The notes: a model not told the origin generated them from the sequence alone. 36,864 bases of DNA from Streptomyces sp. NRRL B-24484 (GCF_000717715.1 NZ_JOAI01000057.1:1-36864); one strand, 5' to 3'; positions 17,277-26,158 are shown, numbered from the stretch's first letter. Made by a program: numbers and translations.

Positions 17277-17804
17277 ATGTCGCTGCCGCACGCCATCCTC
17301 ACCGCCCTGCTGGAGAAGCCGTCCTCGGGGCTGGAGTTGACGCGCCGCTTCGACAAGTCGATCCGCTACTTCTGGTCCGCCACGCACCAGCAGATCTACC
17401 GCGAGCTCGGGCGGCTGGAGAAGGACGGCCTGATCCGCGCCGTCCCCCAGCCGCCCAGCCGCGGCCAGCGCAAGGAGTACGAGGTGCTCCCCGAGGGCCG
17501 GGCCGCCCTCGCCGACTGGATCGGGCAGCCCCAGGACCCGCGGCCCAACCGCGACCCGCTGCTGCTGCGGCTGCGCGCCGCTGCCGCGGTCGGCACCGGC
17601 GCCTCCCTCAAGGACGAGCTGCGCCGCCACCTCGACCTGCACCACCAGCAGTTGGCCGAGTACCGGGAGATCGAGCAGCGGGACTTCCCGGCCGACCGCG
17701 CGGACGCCGAGAACCGCCTGCAGCACCTGGTGCTGCAGGCCGGGATCGGCCTGGAGACCCACTGGGTGGAGTGGCTGGAGGCCGCGCTCGCCGAGTTCGG
17801 GTGA
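17277..17804 (+). CDS. PadR-family transcriptional regulator
   Basis: A 175-aa repressor-type regulator. The N-terminal winged helix (LPHAILTALLEKPSSGLELTRRFDKSIRYFW, then THQQIYRELGRLEKDGLI and RKEYEVLPEGR, residues about 3-80) is the PadR domain. The C-terminal half is the helical Vir_act_alpha_C-type dimerisation region. The ATG at 17277 has no ribosome-binding site but lies 6 nt after TAGGAT. PadR proteins respond to phenolics, drugs or other small molecules and usually control a neighbouring gene. Here the only close target is itself, and the inverted repeat at 17241-17276 suggests autoregulation. The convergent membrane gene ends 8 bp away. Confidence 0.9.
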   Translation: MSLPHAILTALLEKPSSGLELTRRFDKSIRYFWSATHQQIYRELGRLEKDGLIRAVPQPPSRGQRKEYEVLPEGRAALADWIGQPQDPRPNRDPLLLRLRAAAAVGTGASLKDELRRHLDLHHQQLAEYREIEQRDFPADRADAENRLQHLVLQAGIGLETHWVEWLEAALAEFG

Positions 17805-17812
17805 TCCGGCCG

Positions 17813-18835
17813 TCAGTGCCCGTGCTGCCGCCACTGGCGGAACCGCCACACCAGGCAGGACCCGATCGACACCCCGACCACCCCGGCGGCGACCGCCAGC
17901 CAGCGCTGGTTCGCGATGTGGGCACCGGTGAAGACCATGAGCACCGAGACGGCGAACGGCACCACCAGCACCGCGATCGTCCGCAGGGCGACCAGCATCG
18001 CGAGCGGCCGCACCCGCCCCCGGCCGCGGGTCTTGGTGGCCTCGTCCCGCTCGTCCTCGACCAGGCCGAACAGGATCGAGGCCCGGGTCGCCAGCCGCAG
18101 CGTCGCCGAGCGGTACGCCACGCCCAGCACCGGCACCCAGACGAACGGCAGCATCAGGCCGACGGCGACCAGCAGCGCCACCCCGGCCCAGCGCAGGTAC
18201 CGCAGCCGCCCGGCCGCCGCGCTGCTGCCGCCCGGCGAGATCACCCCGAGCACGTACGCCATCCGTTCGACCACGCGCAGCCACTCGCGCAGCGACAGCT
18301 TCGGTGGGGGCTCGCCGTCCGCCGCGCCGTCGTCCGCCGCGCCGTCGTCCGCCGCGGCAGGGGCGGTCGTGGGCCCGGGCCGGTCCGCCGCTTCCGGCAG
18401 TGCGGCGATCGCCCGCCGGGCCTCCTCACGGGTGGGGTGGGCCCCCTGCAGCACCAGCATGTCGACGGCCCGCTCGGGATCGGTGGCCGACCGCCCGGAC
18501 AGCTCGGCGAGCTCCAGCACCATCCGCCCCTGGGCGAGCAGCGCGGCGCAGAACATCACCGGGATCAGACCCATGAAGGGCCCGCCGACGAACGCGCCCT
18601 CGGCGATCGCGGTGTGCACGCCCCGCTCGACCACGGTGTCCTTGAGCCGCTCCGGCGGCACCTTCGCGCGCATCTTCGCCAGCCGCTCGACGGACTCCCG
18701 GCCGAGCCGCTCGACGCCGAACAGGGCGGCCCGCTCGGCCATGTGCGCGGGGTCGTGCCGGATCCGTCCGAGCAGGTCGATCGGCGGCCACGGGGCGTGG
18801 CCGCGCTCGGGCGCACGGGGCTCGGCACCACCCAT
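17813..18835 (-). CDS. Multi-segment membrane protein of unknown function
   Basis: A 340-aa protein. ATG 18835 follows GGAGG; the open frame extends further upstream but without a better start. The N-terminal half is mostly helical, with a hydrophobic hairpin near residues 90-120 (GAFVGGPFMGLIPVMFCAALLAQG) and a following ATDPERAVDMLVLQG that faintly recalls EcsC-family proteins. An acidic Ala-Asp-Gly linker near residue 180, encoded by a 15-bp repeat, leads to four predicted transmembrane segments in the C-terminal half (RWAGVALLVAVGLMLPFVWVPVLG and later VALRTIAVLVVPFAVSVLMVF). I do not assign a function; the EcsC resemblance is weak. Confidence 0.75.
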   Translation of the reverse strand: MGGAEPRAPERGHAPWPPIDLLGRIRHDPAHMAERAALFGVERLGRESVERLAKMRAKVPPERLKDTVVERGVHTAIAEGAFVGGPFMGLIPVMFCAALLAQGRMVLELAELSGRSATDPERAVDMLVLQGAHPTREEARRAIAALPEAADRPGPTTAPAAADDGAADDGAADGEPPPKLSLREWLRVVERMAYVLGVISPGGSSAAAGRLRYLRWAGVALLVAVGLMLPFVWVPVLGVAYRSATLRLATRASILFGLVEDERDEATKTRGRGRVRPLAMLVALRTIAVLVVPFAVSVLMVFTGAHIANQRWLAVAAGVVGVSIGSCLVWRFRQWRQHGH

Positions 18836-18965
18836 CCGAGCTGCCTCCGTCCCGTGCCGCGGCGGGCCTGCCGATGCTCGTCCGACCGTTCCCGCCGCGC
18901 GCGACGCGAATCGTCCGACGAGCCCGGGGCCCTCGCCCCCAGTGTCGCCCGCCGCGGCCACGGAG

Positions 18966-18994
18966 GCTCGCCGTGCCCCGGAGCCGGGGCGAGC
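18966..18994. terminator. Probable terminator hairpin of the TerD gene
   Basis: GCTCG and CCCCGG on the left pair with CCGGGG and CGAGC on the right around an AG turn, with a 5-nt bulge on the left side. It starts 17 nt after the TerD stop on the minus strand. Confidence 0.5.
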
Positions 18995-19010
18995 GGGACG
19001 GTGCGAGGGC

Positions 19011-19592
19011 TCAGAGGTGCTGCTCGATGTCCGGGATCACGTCCTGGAAGGTCCGGCCCTGGGTGGGCGCGCCGATCGCGGTCATCTGCCAGCCGCCGTT
19101 CGAGCGGTGCACCTTCGCCATGATCTGCGCGGTGTGGCTGCCGCCGCCGGTCAGCGTGTAGCGGGCCAGTTCGCGTCCGGTGGCGTCGTCCACCAGCCGG
19201 CAGAAGGCGTTCTGCACGTCCTGGAAGGTCTGGCCGGTGAACGAGTTGACCGTGAAGACGATCTGGTCGACCTTCTTCGGCACCCGGGTCAGGTCCACCG
19301 TGATGACCTCGTCGTCCGCGCCCTGCCCCGCACCGCCGGTCAGGTTGTCGCCGCTGTGCCGCACCGAGCCGTCGGAGCTGATCAGGTGCTGGAAGTAGAC
19401 GACGTCCACCGGCGTGCGGCCCGCGAAGAGCACCGCCGAGGCGTCCAGGTCGATGTCACGGGCCATCAGCTTGGCGAAGAACCCCTTGCGGGGAGCGGCC
19501 TGCCAGCCGAGGCCCATCCGTACGACCGCCAGCGCACCGCCGTCCGGCTTGCCGAGGTCGACCTTCTGGCCCTTGCCCAGGTTCACGCTCAT
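19011..19592 (-). CDS. TerD-family protein
   Basis: A 193-aa TerD/CABP-type protein. ATG 19592 gives the family-typical N-terminus MSVNLGKGQKVDL; GTG 19604 lies directly on the Shine-Dalgarno and is less likely. The calcium-binding motifs are visible: DIDLDASAVLF near residue 46 and the HSGDNLTGGAGQGADDEVITVDL stretch near residue 79. TerD proteins bind calcium and are linked to tellurite resistance, stress and, in Streptomyces, development. The gene stands alone, without TerB, TerC or TerZ partners. Streptomycetes carry many TerD paralogues, so its specific role is unknown. Confidence 0.92.
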   Translation of the reverse strand: MSVNLGKGQKVDLGKPDGGALAVVRMGLGWQAAPRKGFFAKLMARDIDLDASAVLFAGRTPVDVVYFQHLISSDGSVRHSGDNLTGGAGQGADDEVITVDLTRVPKKVDQIVFTVNSFTGQTFQDVQNAFCRLVDDATGRELARYTLTGGGSHTAQIMAKVHRSNGGWQMTAIGAPTQGRTFQDVIPDIEQHL

Positions 19593-19706
19593 CCGGTCCG
19601 CCACCCTTTCGCAGCATCGACGCCGTGCCGCCGCCGGGCCCGTGCGGTGCCCGCCGACGGGGAGGATCTTCCCGCCGGACGGCCGGTCGACTCCCGCCCG
19701 GGCCGG

Positions 19707-19946
19707 TCAGATGCCGCCGGCCGGCAGGAGCAGCACCTGCTCCGGGTCGAAGGGCATCCAGCGCTCCGCGCCGCCGCGGCGCAGCACCCGCACCCGGCAC
19801 CACGGGCCGCCGTCCGCCGGCCGCCACCAGGCGTTGATCCGGCCGACCGCCCAACTGCCGTCCTCGAACCGGACCTCGACCGGCTGGTACGTCTGCTCGA
19901 CCTGCGCCGGCGGTGGCTCCCACACCCGCGTCCGCCCGTCGTCCAC
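19707..19946 (-). CDS. Small conserved-looking protein, unknown
   Basis: A 79-aa soluble protein rich in Trp and Arg (RVWEPPPAQ, INAWWRPADGGPWCRVRVL, RWMPFDPEQVLLLP). The GTG at 19946 follows GGGAGGCGG. The predicted fold is a small all-beta barrel. I recognise no named family; similar short proteins appear in streptomycete genomes, but no role is known to me. A perfect 18-bp palindrome lies 40 bp upstream of the start and may control it. TerD follows 114 bp downstream on the same strand. Confidence 0.65.
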   Translation of the reverse strand: MDDGRTRVWEPPPAQVEQTYQPVEVRFEDGSWAVGRINAWWRPADGGPWCRVRVLRRGGAERWMPFDPEQVLLLPAGGI

Positions 19947-19986
19947 CGTCGACCGCCTCCCGTGTCGTTCGCACCCGGCCGTTGGA

Positions 19987-20004
19987 CTCTACAGGCCTGT
20001 AGAG
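19987..20004. promoter_or_regulatory. Perfect 18-bp palindrome
   Basis: CTCTACAGG followed directly by its complement CCTGTAGAG forms an uninterrupted 9+9 palindrome, AT-richer than its surroundings. It sits 40 bp upstream of the 79-aa gene start, the distance expected of an operator or core promoter site. TACA-N4-TGTA resembles but does not match the BlaI/CopY box, TACA-N2-TGTA. Confidence 0.55.
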
Positions 20005-20104
20005 CCGGGCGGGGGCGAACGCGCCGGGTGCACGGTCGGAAACCGGCCGTCATCACGGCTGCCGATCGACGGTCGCGGCGGGCCCGCCGGGCCCGACGGC
20101 GCCC

Positions 20105-20920
20105 TCAGAGCTCGACCACCGTCACGGTTCCGGCGAAGCCGTTCGCCACGTAGAGCTTGGCGTTGTCCGGGCTGACCGCGACCCCGCGCGGGCCGTCCGG
20201 CACGACGAACGTGCCCGCCACCGTGCGCTCGTCGGTGTCCACCACCGACACCAGGTCGAACGGGTAGTGCGCCACGTACAGCCGCCCGCCGTCCGGTCCC
20301 ACCGCCAGGTCGTACGGGCCGCGCGCCACCGGGATCCGGGCCAGCACGACGGCCGGCGCACCGCCCGCCAGCGACCCGAGGCCCGAGACGTCCAGCACGC
20401 TCACCGTGCCCGCGAACCGGTTCGCCGCGTACAGCAGCCCGCCGTCCGGGCTCAGCGCCAGCCCCACCGCGGAGTCCACCCCCGTCAGCCGGCCGCGCGG
20501 CACGCCCAGGCCGTCCGTCACCAGCACCGCGTTCTCCCGCGGCGCCGACACCAGCAGCCGAGCCCCGTTCGGCGCCACCACCAGTCCGAACGGACGCTCC
20601 TCGAACACCGTCTCCGCCGTCACCGCGCCGCTCGCGGCCGCCACCACGGACACCGAGGAGCGGACCGGATCGGCGGTGTACAGCCGCTCCCCGTCCGGGC
20701 TCACCGCCACGCCGAACACCGACGTCCCCACCCGGTGCACCGCTGTGACCTGCCGCCGGGTCGGCTCCAGGGCCGTCACCGAACCCGTCCGCGCACAGGT
20801 GACGTACACCCGGCTGCCGTCCCGGCTCACCGTCACACCGTGCGGGCCCTCACCGACCGGGATCGTCTCGAACCCCCGGCCGTCGGCCGGCCCGGCCGGG
20901 ACCGGGCGGGGAAGTGCCAT
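20105..20920 (-). CDS. YVTN beta-propeller repeat protein (YncE-like)
   Basis: A 271-aa propeller protein. ATG 20920 follows GGAG. Six repeats of about 40 residues are visible, each with a P-N/D-G turn and a strand of the YVTN type: VYVTCARTGSVTALE, LYTADPVRSSVSVV, LLVSAPRENAVLVT, LYAANRFAGTVSVLD, LYVAHYPFDLVSVVD and LYVANGFAGTVTVVEL. There is no signal peptide or anchor, so it appears cytoplasmic, unlike many exported relatives. Such propellers serve as binding scaffolds; the ligand is unknown. It lies 98 bp downstream of the PucR gene on the same strand but has its own promoter candidate. Confidence 0.85.
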   Translation of the reverse strand: MALPRPVPAGPADGRGFETIPVGEGPHGVTVSRDGSRVYVTCARTGSVTALEPTRRQVTAVHRVGTSVFGVAVSPDGERLYTADPVRSSVSVVAAASGAVTAETVFEERPFGLVVAPNGARLLVSAPRENAVLVTDGLGVPRGRLTGVDSAVGLALSPDGGLLYAANRFAGTVSVLDVSGLGSLAGGAPAVVLARIPVARGPYDLAVGPDGGRLYVAHYPFDLVSVVDTDERTVAGTFVVPDGPRGVAVSPDNAKLYVANGFAGTVTVVEL

Positions 20921-20958
20921 GATCTGCTCCGTTGACGAGCCGTGACGCCGGCACCTCC

Positions 20959-20987
20959 ACTGTCGCCCGCCCCGGCGGCCCGGGCAA
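20959..20987 (-). promoter_or_regulatory. Promoter candidate of the YVTN propeller gene
   Basis: On the minus strand TTGCCC (20987-20982) and GACAGT (20964-20959) are separated by 17 bp, close to the housekeeping consensus. Transcription would begin about 35 nt before the ATG at 20920. Confidence 0.45.
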
Positions 20988-21018
20988 ACCCGCCCCGACG
21001 GCCGGCCCGCGGGTGCGG

Positions 21019-22599
21019 CTACGGGCCGCGCTGCGCGTCGTGCGCCAGCAGCGCCACGTACAGCGAGGTCAGCTGTTCCAGGTCGTCCAGGTCGATCCCC
21101 AGCAGCGACTCGATGCTCTGCAGCCGCCGGTACATCGCCGGCCGGCTCACGTGCTGCTCCTGCGCCGCCAGCGACTTGTTCCGGCCCGTCCGCAGGTAGG
21201 TGCGCAGCACGTCCAGCAACTCCCGGTGCCCCAGCAGCGGGCCCAGCTCGCGCCCGATGAACGCCTGCAGCTCCGGCTCGTCCCGCAGCAGCCGGACCAG
21301 CCCGCGCAGCCGCACGTCCCGCAACCGCGCCACCGTGCCGGACGGCGGACCGGCCAGCGCCGCGTCCGCCACGTGCACCGCCTCCAGGAAGGACCGCCGC
21401 ACCTCGTCCAGCACCCGGCAGCCGAAACCGGCCCCCAGCACCGACCCCGCGGCGCCCTCCTGCAGCCGCACCGCCAGCCGGTCCACCTCCGCGTCCGCGT
21501 CGCGCTCCGGCGGCACGCTCAGCAGCACCGCGATCGCCCCGTCCGGCCCGATCCGCGCCACCAGCCCGGCCATCGCCTCGTCGGCCAGCGTCCGGCGCAC
21601 TGCCTCGCAGACCACCCGCGACCCGGACGGCGGCCGCAGCACCACCGGCACGAAGGTCCGCCGCTCGGTCGGCAGCCCCGCCGCCCGGAACCGCGGCAGC
21701 AACTGCTCCGGCCGGGCCGTCCCCGAGGCCAGGTCCGCGAGCAGCGCCTCCGCCGCCTGGTCCTCCCAGCCGCGCTGCCGGCCGCTCACCGGGTCCGCCA
21801 GCAGCCGGTGCACCGCCAGCGCCTCCGCCGCCAGCCGGCCCAGCACCCGACCGGTCTCCTCGCCGCCCTGGTGCCCGAAGAGCACCAGGTGCCCCCACTG
21901 CCGGCCGCGCGCCTCCAGCCGGGCCACGATCCAGCCGTCCGGGCCGGGCGTCACCGGGCCGTTCCCCAGCAGGTCCGCGACCTGCCGCGACACCCGGTCC
22001 CAGTCCCGCAGCAGATCGCCCAGCGCCCCCGGCTCCCCGGCCGAGGCGAGCACCCGGTGCGCCAGGTTCACCACCACCGCCGGACAGCCGGCGAACCCCG
22101 CGATCTCGTCCAGCAGCCGCTGCAGCGGCACCCCCGACAGGTTCAGCGCCGCCAGCGCACCGCCCATCCGGTCCGACAGGTCCAGCGCCGCGTACCGGCC
22201 GTGCAGCAGCCGCGCGTGCACCTCCTCCGTCAGCCGCGCGAACGGCGCCGGCCGGTGCAGCACCACCAGCGGCACCCCGCACCGCTGCGCCGCCCGCCGC
22301 ATCGCCTCCGGCGTCGTCGAGAACGCCCGCCCCAGCCCCAGCACCACCGCGGCGGCCCCGGCCCGCCGCATCGACTCCATGTACGCGGCCTGTTCCCGCT
22401 CGTCACCGGCCAGCAGCAGACCCGTGGTCAGGACCATCTCACCGCCGGTCAGCATCACGCCGACGTCCGCCGCCTCCGCGACGTGCAGCCAGCGGACCGC
22501 CCGGTCCAGCCGGTCCGGGCAGGCGACCACCTCCGCGTCCCACGGCGCGACCAGCTCCAGCGCCAGTACGTCCCGCACGGTCAGACGGAGGTTCTCCAC
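21019..22599 (-). CDS. PucR-family transcriptional regulator
   Basis: A 526-aa regulator with a PucR ligand-sensing N-terminal domain (LTVRDVLALELVAPWDAEVVA to about residue 125), a GGDEF-like middle region, and the C-terminal PucR helix-turn-helix LLDVLRTYLRTGRNKSLAAQ ... VSRPAMYRRLQSIESLLGIDL. GTG 22599 follows GGGGAG. TAGACT (22643-22638, minus strand) is a plausible -10. Family members activate purine, amino-acid or polyamine catabolism. It is divergent from bioF and upstream of the propeller gene; which it controls cannot be told from sequence. Confidence 0.92.
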   Translation of the reverse strand: MENLRLTVRDVLALELVAPWDAEVVACPDRLDRAVRWLHVAEAADVGVMLTGGEMVLTTGLLLAGDEREQAAYMESMRRAGAAAVVLGLGRAFSTTPEAMRRAAQRCGVPLVVLHRPAPFARLTEEVHARLLHGRYAALDLSDRMGGALAALNLSGVPLQRLLDEIAGFAGCPAVVVNLAHRVLASAGEPGALGDLLRDWDRVSRQVADLLGNGPVTPGPDGWIVARLEARGRQWGHLVLFGHQGGEETGRVLGRLAAEALAVHRLLADPVSGRQRGWEDQAAEALLADLASGTARPEQLLPRFRAAGLPTERRTFVPVVLRPPSGSRVVCEAVRRTLADEAMAGLVARIGPDGAIAVLLSVPPERDADAEVDRLAVRLQEGAAGSVLGAGFGCRVLDEVRRSFLEAVHVADAALAGPPSGTVARLRDVRLRGLVRLLRDEPELQAFIGRELGPLLGHRELLDVLRTYLRTGRNKSLAAQEQHVSRPAMYRRLQSIESLLGIDLDDLEQLTSLYVALLAHDAQRGP

Positions 22600-22703
22600 C
22601 AGCTCTCCCCACTGCCAGGACTCCGGCCGGTCGGGGGAGTCTACGCGCAGCACCCCCCGCCCGGGGCAGGCCCGACACACCCGCCACTGTGGGCCGGCGC
22701 ACG

Positions 22704-22739
22704 TTGCCGCCCGTAGCGCCGCCGTGCCAGAGTGCGGCC
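22704..22739 (+). promoter_or_regulatory. Leaderless-type promoter of bioF
   Basis: TTGCCG (22704-22709), an 18-bp spacer and CAGAGT (22728-22733) place the transcription start at the A of the bioF ATG, 6 nt further. No Shine-Dalgarno precedes this ATG. Confidence 0.5.
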
Positions 22740-23915
22740 ATGGTCCACCCCACCGTGCCGCAGCCGACCCTCGCGCCCGCCGCCGTCTTCGACTGGCTGG
22801 ACGAGGCCGCCGACCTCCGTGCCCGCGCCGGCCTCACCCGCACCCTGCGCAGCCGCCCCGCCGACGACCCGGTGCTGGACCTCGCGAGCAACGACTACCT
22901 GGGCCTCGTCCACCACCCCGCCGTCACGGAGGCCGCCGCCGAGGCCGCCCGCCGCTGGGGCGGCGGCGCGACCGGCTCCCGCCTGGTCACCGGCACCACC
23001 GCGCTGCACACCGAACTCGAGGACGAACTCGCCGAGTTCTGCGGCTTCGAGGCCGCCCTGGTGTTCTCCAGCGGGTACGCCGCCAACCTCGCCGCGCTCA
23101 CCGCGCTCACCGACCCGGACACCCTGATCGTCTCCGACGCGTACAACCACGCCTCGCTGATCGACGGCTGCCGGCTCGCCCGCAGCGACGTCCACCGCGC
23201 CCCGCACGCCGACCCGGACGCCGTCCGCGAGGTGCTCGCCACCCGCAGCCACCGCCGGGCCCTCGTCGTCACCGACTCCGTCTTCTCCGTCGACGGCAAC
23301 GCCGCCCCGCTCGCCGGCCACTCCGCCGCCGCCCGCGCCCACGGCGCCGCCCTGCTCGTCGACGACGCCCACGGCCTCGGCGTCCTCGGCGAGGGCGGCC
23401 GCGGCGCCCTCGCCGCCGTCGGACTCGCCGGCGCACCCGACACCGTCGCGACCGTCACCCTCTCCAAGTCGCTCGGCTCCCAGGGCGGCGCCGTCCTCGG
23501 TCCCCGCCGCGTCATCCGGCACCTCACCGAGACCGCCCGCACCTTCATCTTCGACACCGGCCTCGCGCCCGCCGCCGTCGGCGCCGCGCTCGGCGCGCTG
23601 CGCCTGCTGCGGGCCGAACCCCACCGCGCCGACCGCGCCCGCGAGGTCGCCCACACGCTCGCCGCCCACCTCACCGCCGCCGGCCTGCACGCCTCCGCGC
23701 CGGACGCCGCCGTGGTCTCCGTCCGCGCCCCCGGCCCTGAGGCCGCCGTCCAGTGGGCCGCCGACTGCCGCACCGCCGGACTCGCCGTCGGCTGCTTCCG
23801 CCCGCCGTCCGTGCCCGACGGCATCTCCCGCCTCCGTCTCACCGCCCGCGGCGACCTGACGGACGCCCAGATCACCGAGGCCGTCCGGATCATCGCGGCC
23901 ACCAGCCCCGCCTGA
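22740..23915 (+). CDS. bioF: 8-amino-7-oxononanoate synthase
   Basis: A 391-aa PLP-dependent alpha-oxoamine synthase. BioF condenses pimeloyl thioester with L-alanine in biotin synthesis. LDLASNDYLGL near residue 45, SGYAANLAAL near residue 119, DSVFSVDGN near residue 178, DDAHGLGVLGEGGRG near residue 207 and the PLP lysine K243 in TLSKSLGSQGGAV are all intact. The length fits BioF (about 385 aa) and is short for KBL or ALAS. Other biotin genes (bioA, bioB, bioD) are not in the window, so a different oxoamine synthase role remains possible. The ATG has no Shine-Dalgarno. Confidence 0.88.
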   Translation: MVHPTVPQPTLAPAAVFDWLDEAADLRARAGLTRTLRSRPADDPVLDLASNDYLGLVHHPAVTEAAAEAARRWGGGATGSRLVTGTTALHTELEDELAEFCGFEAALVFSSGYAANLAALTALTDPDTLIVSDAYNHASLIDGCRLARSDVHRAPHADPDAVREVLATRSHRRALVVTDSVFSVDGNAAPLAGHSAAARAHGAALLVDDAHGLGVLGEGGRGALAAVGLAGAPDTVATVTLSKSLGSQGGAVLGPRRVIRHLTETARTFIFDTGLAPAAVGAALGALRLLRAEPHRADRAREVAHTLAAHLTAAGLHASAPDAAVVSVRAPGPEAAVQWAADCRTAGLAVGCFRPPSVPDGISRLRLTARGDLTDAQITEAVRIIAATSPA

Positions 23916-24046
23916 CGACGGCTCCGGAGGTGCCCGCCTGCGGCACCCCCGGACCGGACGCACCGACACGCACCGTCACAGCCCGGCTGCGGCGCCCGCG
24001 TTCGCCATGATGGTGCCTCGCGTCCGTCCGCAGCGAGGAGACCGCC

Positions 24047-24895
24047 GTGACCGCACCCCGCGTCCTCCTGGACGGCCTCGTCCTCGGCGAGTCGCCCCGC
24101 TGGCACGACGACCGGCTCTGGTTCTGCGACTGGGGTGCCCACGAGCTGATCACCGTCGACGCCAAGGGCACCCGCGAGAGCATCGGCCGGGTCGAGGCCT
24201 TCCCGTTCTGCATCGACCCGCTGCCCGACGGCCGTCTGCTCGTCCTCGCCGGCAGCGACCGCCGCCTGCTGCGCCGCGAGCCGGACGGCACCCTCACCCC
24301 GTACGCCGACCTGCGCCCGCTCTGCGACCGCCCCTGGAACGAGGTCGCCGCCGACGGCCGCGGCAACGCCTACGCCAACTGCATCGGCTTCGACCTGATG
24401 TCCGGCGAACCGCCCGCCCCCGGTCTGATCGCCCTCGTCACCCCCGACGGCACCGCCCGCACCGTCGCCGGCGACCTGGGCTTCCCGAACGGCATGGCCC
24501 TCACCCCCGACGGCGCCACCCTGCTCGTCGCCGAGTCGTACGCCTCGCGGATCACCGCCTTCGACATCGCCCCCGACGGCGGCCTGACCGGCCGCCGCAC
24601 CTGGGCCGAGGTCGACGGCTCCGCCCCCGACGGCATCAGCCTCGACGCCGAGGGCGCCCTCTGGTACGCGGACGTGCCCGACCGCCGTTGCGTCAGGGTC
24701 CGCGAGGGCGGGGAGGTCCTGCAGACCGTCGAGACCGACCGCGGCTGCTTCTCCTGTGCCCTCGGCACCCCCGACGGCACCCCGACCCTCTACATCACCG
24801 CCGCCGAATGGACCGGCACCGCCGGCGCCACCGCCGCCCGCACCGGCCTCCTGCTCACCACCCCGGCCCCCGCCCCACCGGCGCCGCGGCCCTGA
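24047..24895 (+). CDS. SMP-30/gluconolactonase-family protein
   Basis: A 282-aa six-bladed propeller hydrolase of the SMP-30/gluconolactonase/LRE family, opening sugar or other lactones with a divalent metal. The GTG follows GCGAGGAG. Candidate metal ligands are the Glu of LGESPRW (residue 15), the Asn of WNEVAADGRGN near residue 104, the Asn of LGFPNGMALTPDG near residue 151 and the Asp of APDGISLD near residue 195. All four signature positions are present, so it is probably active. The gene follows bioF by 131 bp with its own ribosome-binding site; no sugar-acid pathway genes are adjacent, so the substrate is open. Confidence 0.9.
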   Translation: MTAPRVLLDGLVLGESPRWHDDRLWFCDWGAHELITVDAKGTRESIGRVEAFPFCIDPLPDGRLLVLAGSDRRLLRREPDGTLTPYADLRPLCDRPWNEVAADGRGNAYANCIGFDLMSGEPPAPGLIALVTPDGTARTVAGDLGFPNGMALTPDGATLLVAESYASRITAFDIAPDGGLTGRRTWAEVDGSAPDGISLDAEGALWYADVPDRRCVRVREGGEVLQTVETDRGCFSCALGTPDGTPTLYITAAEWTGTAGATAARTGLLLTTPAPAPPAPRP

Positions 24896-25047
24896 CCGAG
24901 TGCCCCGACACCGGAGACCCGGCGCGGCCGGGCCGTCACCTCACAGGCCCCTGACGGCTTCGCCCGGATCGGGTCCGCAGGACGACCACCAGACGATCGA
25001 GCCGTCGGAGTCCGGCTGTCCCGGCCGTGCGAGCGTCCCGGCGGGGT

Positions 25048-26130
25048 TCAGGACCGCGGCGACGCGGTGCGGACGGCGTCGGCGAGCCAGTCGGCGGTGG
25101 CGGGCAGCCAGTCGGGGAGGGCGGTGCCGAGCAGGTGGTTGCCGTGCGGGACGAGCAGGAGTTCGGCGTTCGGGAGCTGACGGGCCAGCAGGTCGGCGTT
25201 GGTGACGCCCGGGATCCGGTCGTTGCCGCCCTCGACGACCAGCAGCGGGAGGTCGAGCTTCCCGGTGATCTCGCCCATGTCGACCCGGTCGGCGAAGGAC
25301 CTCGCCGCCGCGAGGCCGCCGCAGCGCTGGGCCAGGGTGGCGACGACGAAGGGGACGAGTCCGTCCCAGTCCAGCCGGTACGGGCCGCTGACCAGGGCGG
25401 CCGCCCGGACCCGGCGTTCCTGGGCGGCCGCGGCCGCGGCGAACCAGCCGCCCAGGCTCAGCCCGATCACCGCGACGCCGTCCTCGGTGTCGAGGCCCTC
25501 CCGGCCGGCCAGGTGGTCGACGGCGCGGCCGATCACCTTCCCGTAGTCCGGTTCGAAGGTGCTGGTCGTCGCCAGGACGCCCTGGCCCGGTCCGTCGATC
25601 GCGAGGACGGCCGTGCCGCGGGCGAGCAGCGCCTCCGCCACGGCGTGGAACTCCTCCTTGCCGGAGTCCAGTCCGGGCACGACCACCACCACCGGCGCGC
25701 GCCGCACACCCGCCGGGCGCCGCAGCCACCCGGCGAGGCCCTCGCCCTCGACCCGCTCGGCGTCCGGTTCGAGGAGGGCGAGGGCCGAGCGCATCGCCCC
25801 GTCCGCCGCACCGGCCGTCCGGGCGGCCGCCGCCCGGTCCGGGTCGGGGACGAGCCCGCCGACGTGGAACCAGCGGGCCGCCGTCCGGTAGGCCTCGCCG
25901 GCCGTCCGGGTCCGGCCCGCCGCCGCGGCGGCCTCCGCGACCGCCAGGTGCCGCCGCGCGGCCGCCCGGCAGGCGGCGGGCCACTCGCGCAGCGAGGCCG
26001 CACCGGCCGCGACCCGCCCGTACTCCCACACGTCGAGGCCGGCACCGTGCGCCCGCGGTCGGGTCTCCTCGGCGTAGCCGGCCATCACGTCGGGAGCGTC
26101 GAGGAAGGAGAGGTCGGGGCTGTCGGTCAT
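25048..26130 (-). CDS. Alpha/beta hydrolase resembling dihydroxypseudooxynicotine hydrolase
   Basis: A 360-aa alpha/beta hydrolase with a helical N-terminal cap (residues 1-130, many Ala/Arg helices) before the catalytic core, the architecture of 2,6-dihydroxypseudooxynicotine hydrolase and FrsA-type proteins. The ATG at 26130 follows GAGG. The core has VVVVPGLDSGKEEFH, IDGPGQG, the nucleophile elbow GLSLGG with S225, the acid region VVEGGNDRIPG and the base in PHGNHLLG. The family includes C-C bond hydrolases and esterases; nicotine degradation itself is not implied. An 8-bp-arm hairpin lies in the leader (26159-26178). Confidence 0.87.
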   Translation of the reverse strand: MTDSPDLSFLDAPDVMAGYAEETRPRAHGAGLDVWEYGRVAAGAASLREWPAACRAAARRHLAVAEAAAAAGRTRTAGEAYRTAARWFHVGGLVPDPDRAAAARTAGAADGAMRSALALLEPDAERVEGEGLAGWLRRPAGVRRAPVVVVVPGLDSGKEEFHAVAEALLARGTAVLAIDGPGQGVLATTSTFEPDYGKVIGRAVDHLAGREGLDTEDGVAVIGLSLGGWFAAAAAAQERRVRAAALVSGPYRLDWDGLVPFVVATLAQRCGGLAAARSFADRVDMGEITGKLDLPLLVVEGGNDRIPGVTNADLLARQLPNAELLLVPHGNHLLGTALPDWLPATADWLADAVRTASPRS

Positions 26131-26158
26131 CGGGATCCTCGCTTGCCGGGTGCACGGG

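Noticed and set aside
22641..24142. Antisense frames opposite bioF and SMP-30
   Set aside because: Gly/Val/Ala-rich shadow translation; both plus-strand genes have complete family motifs.
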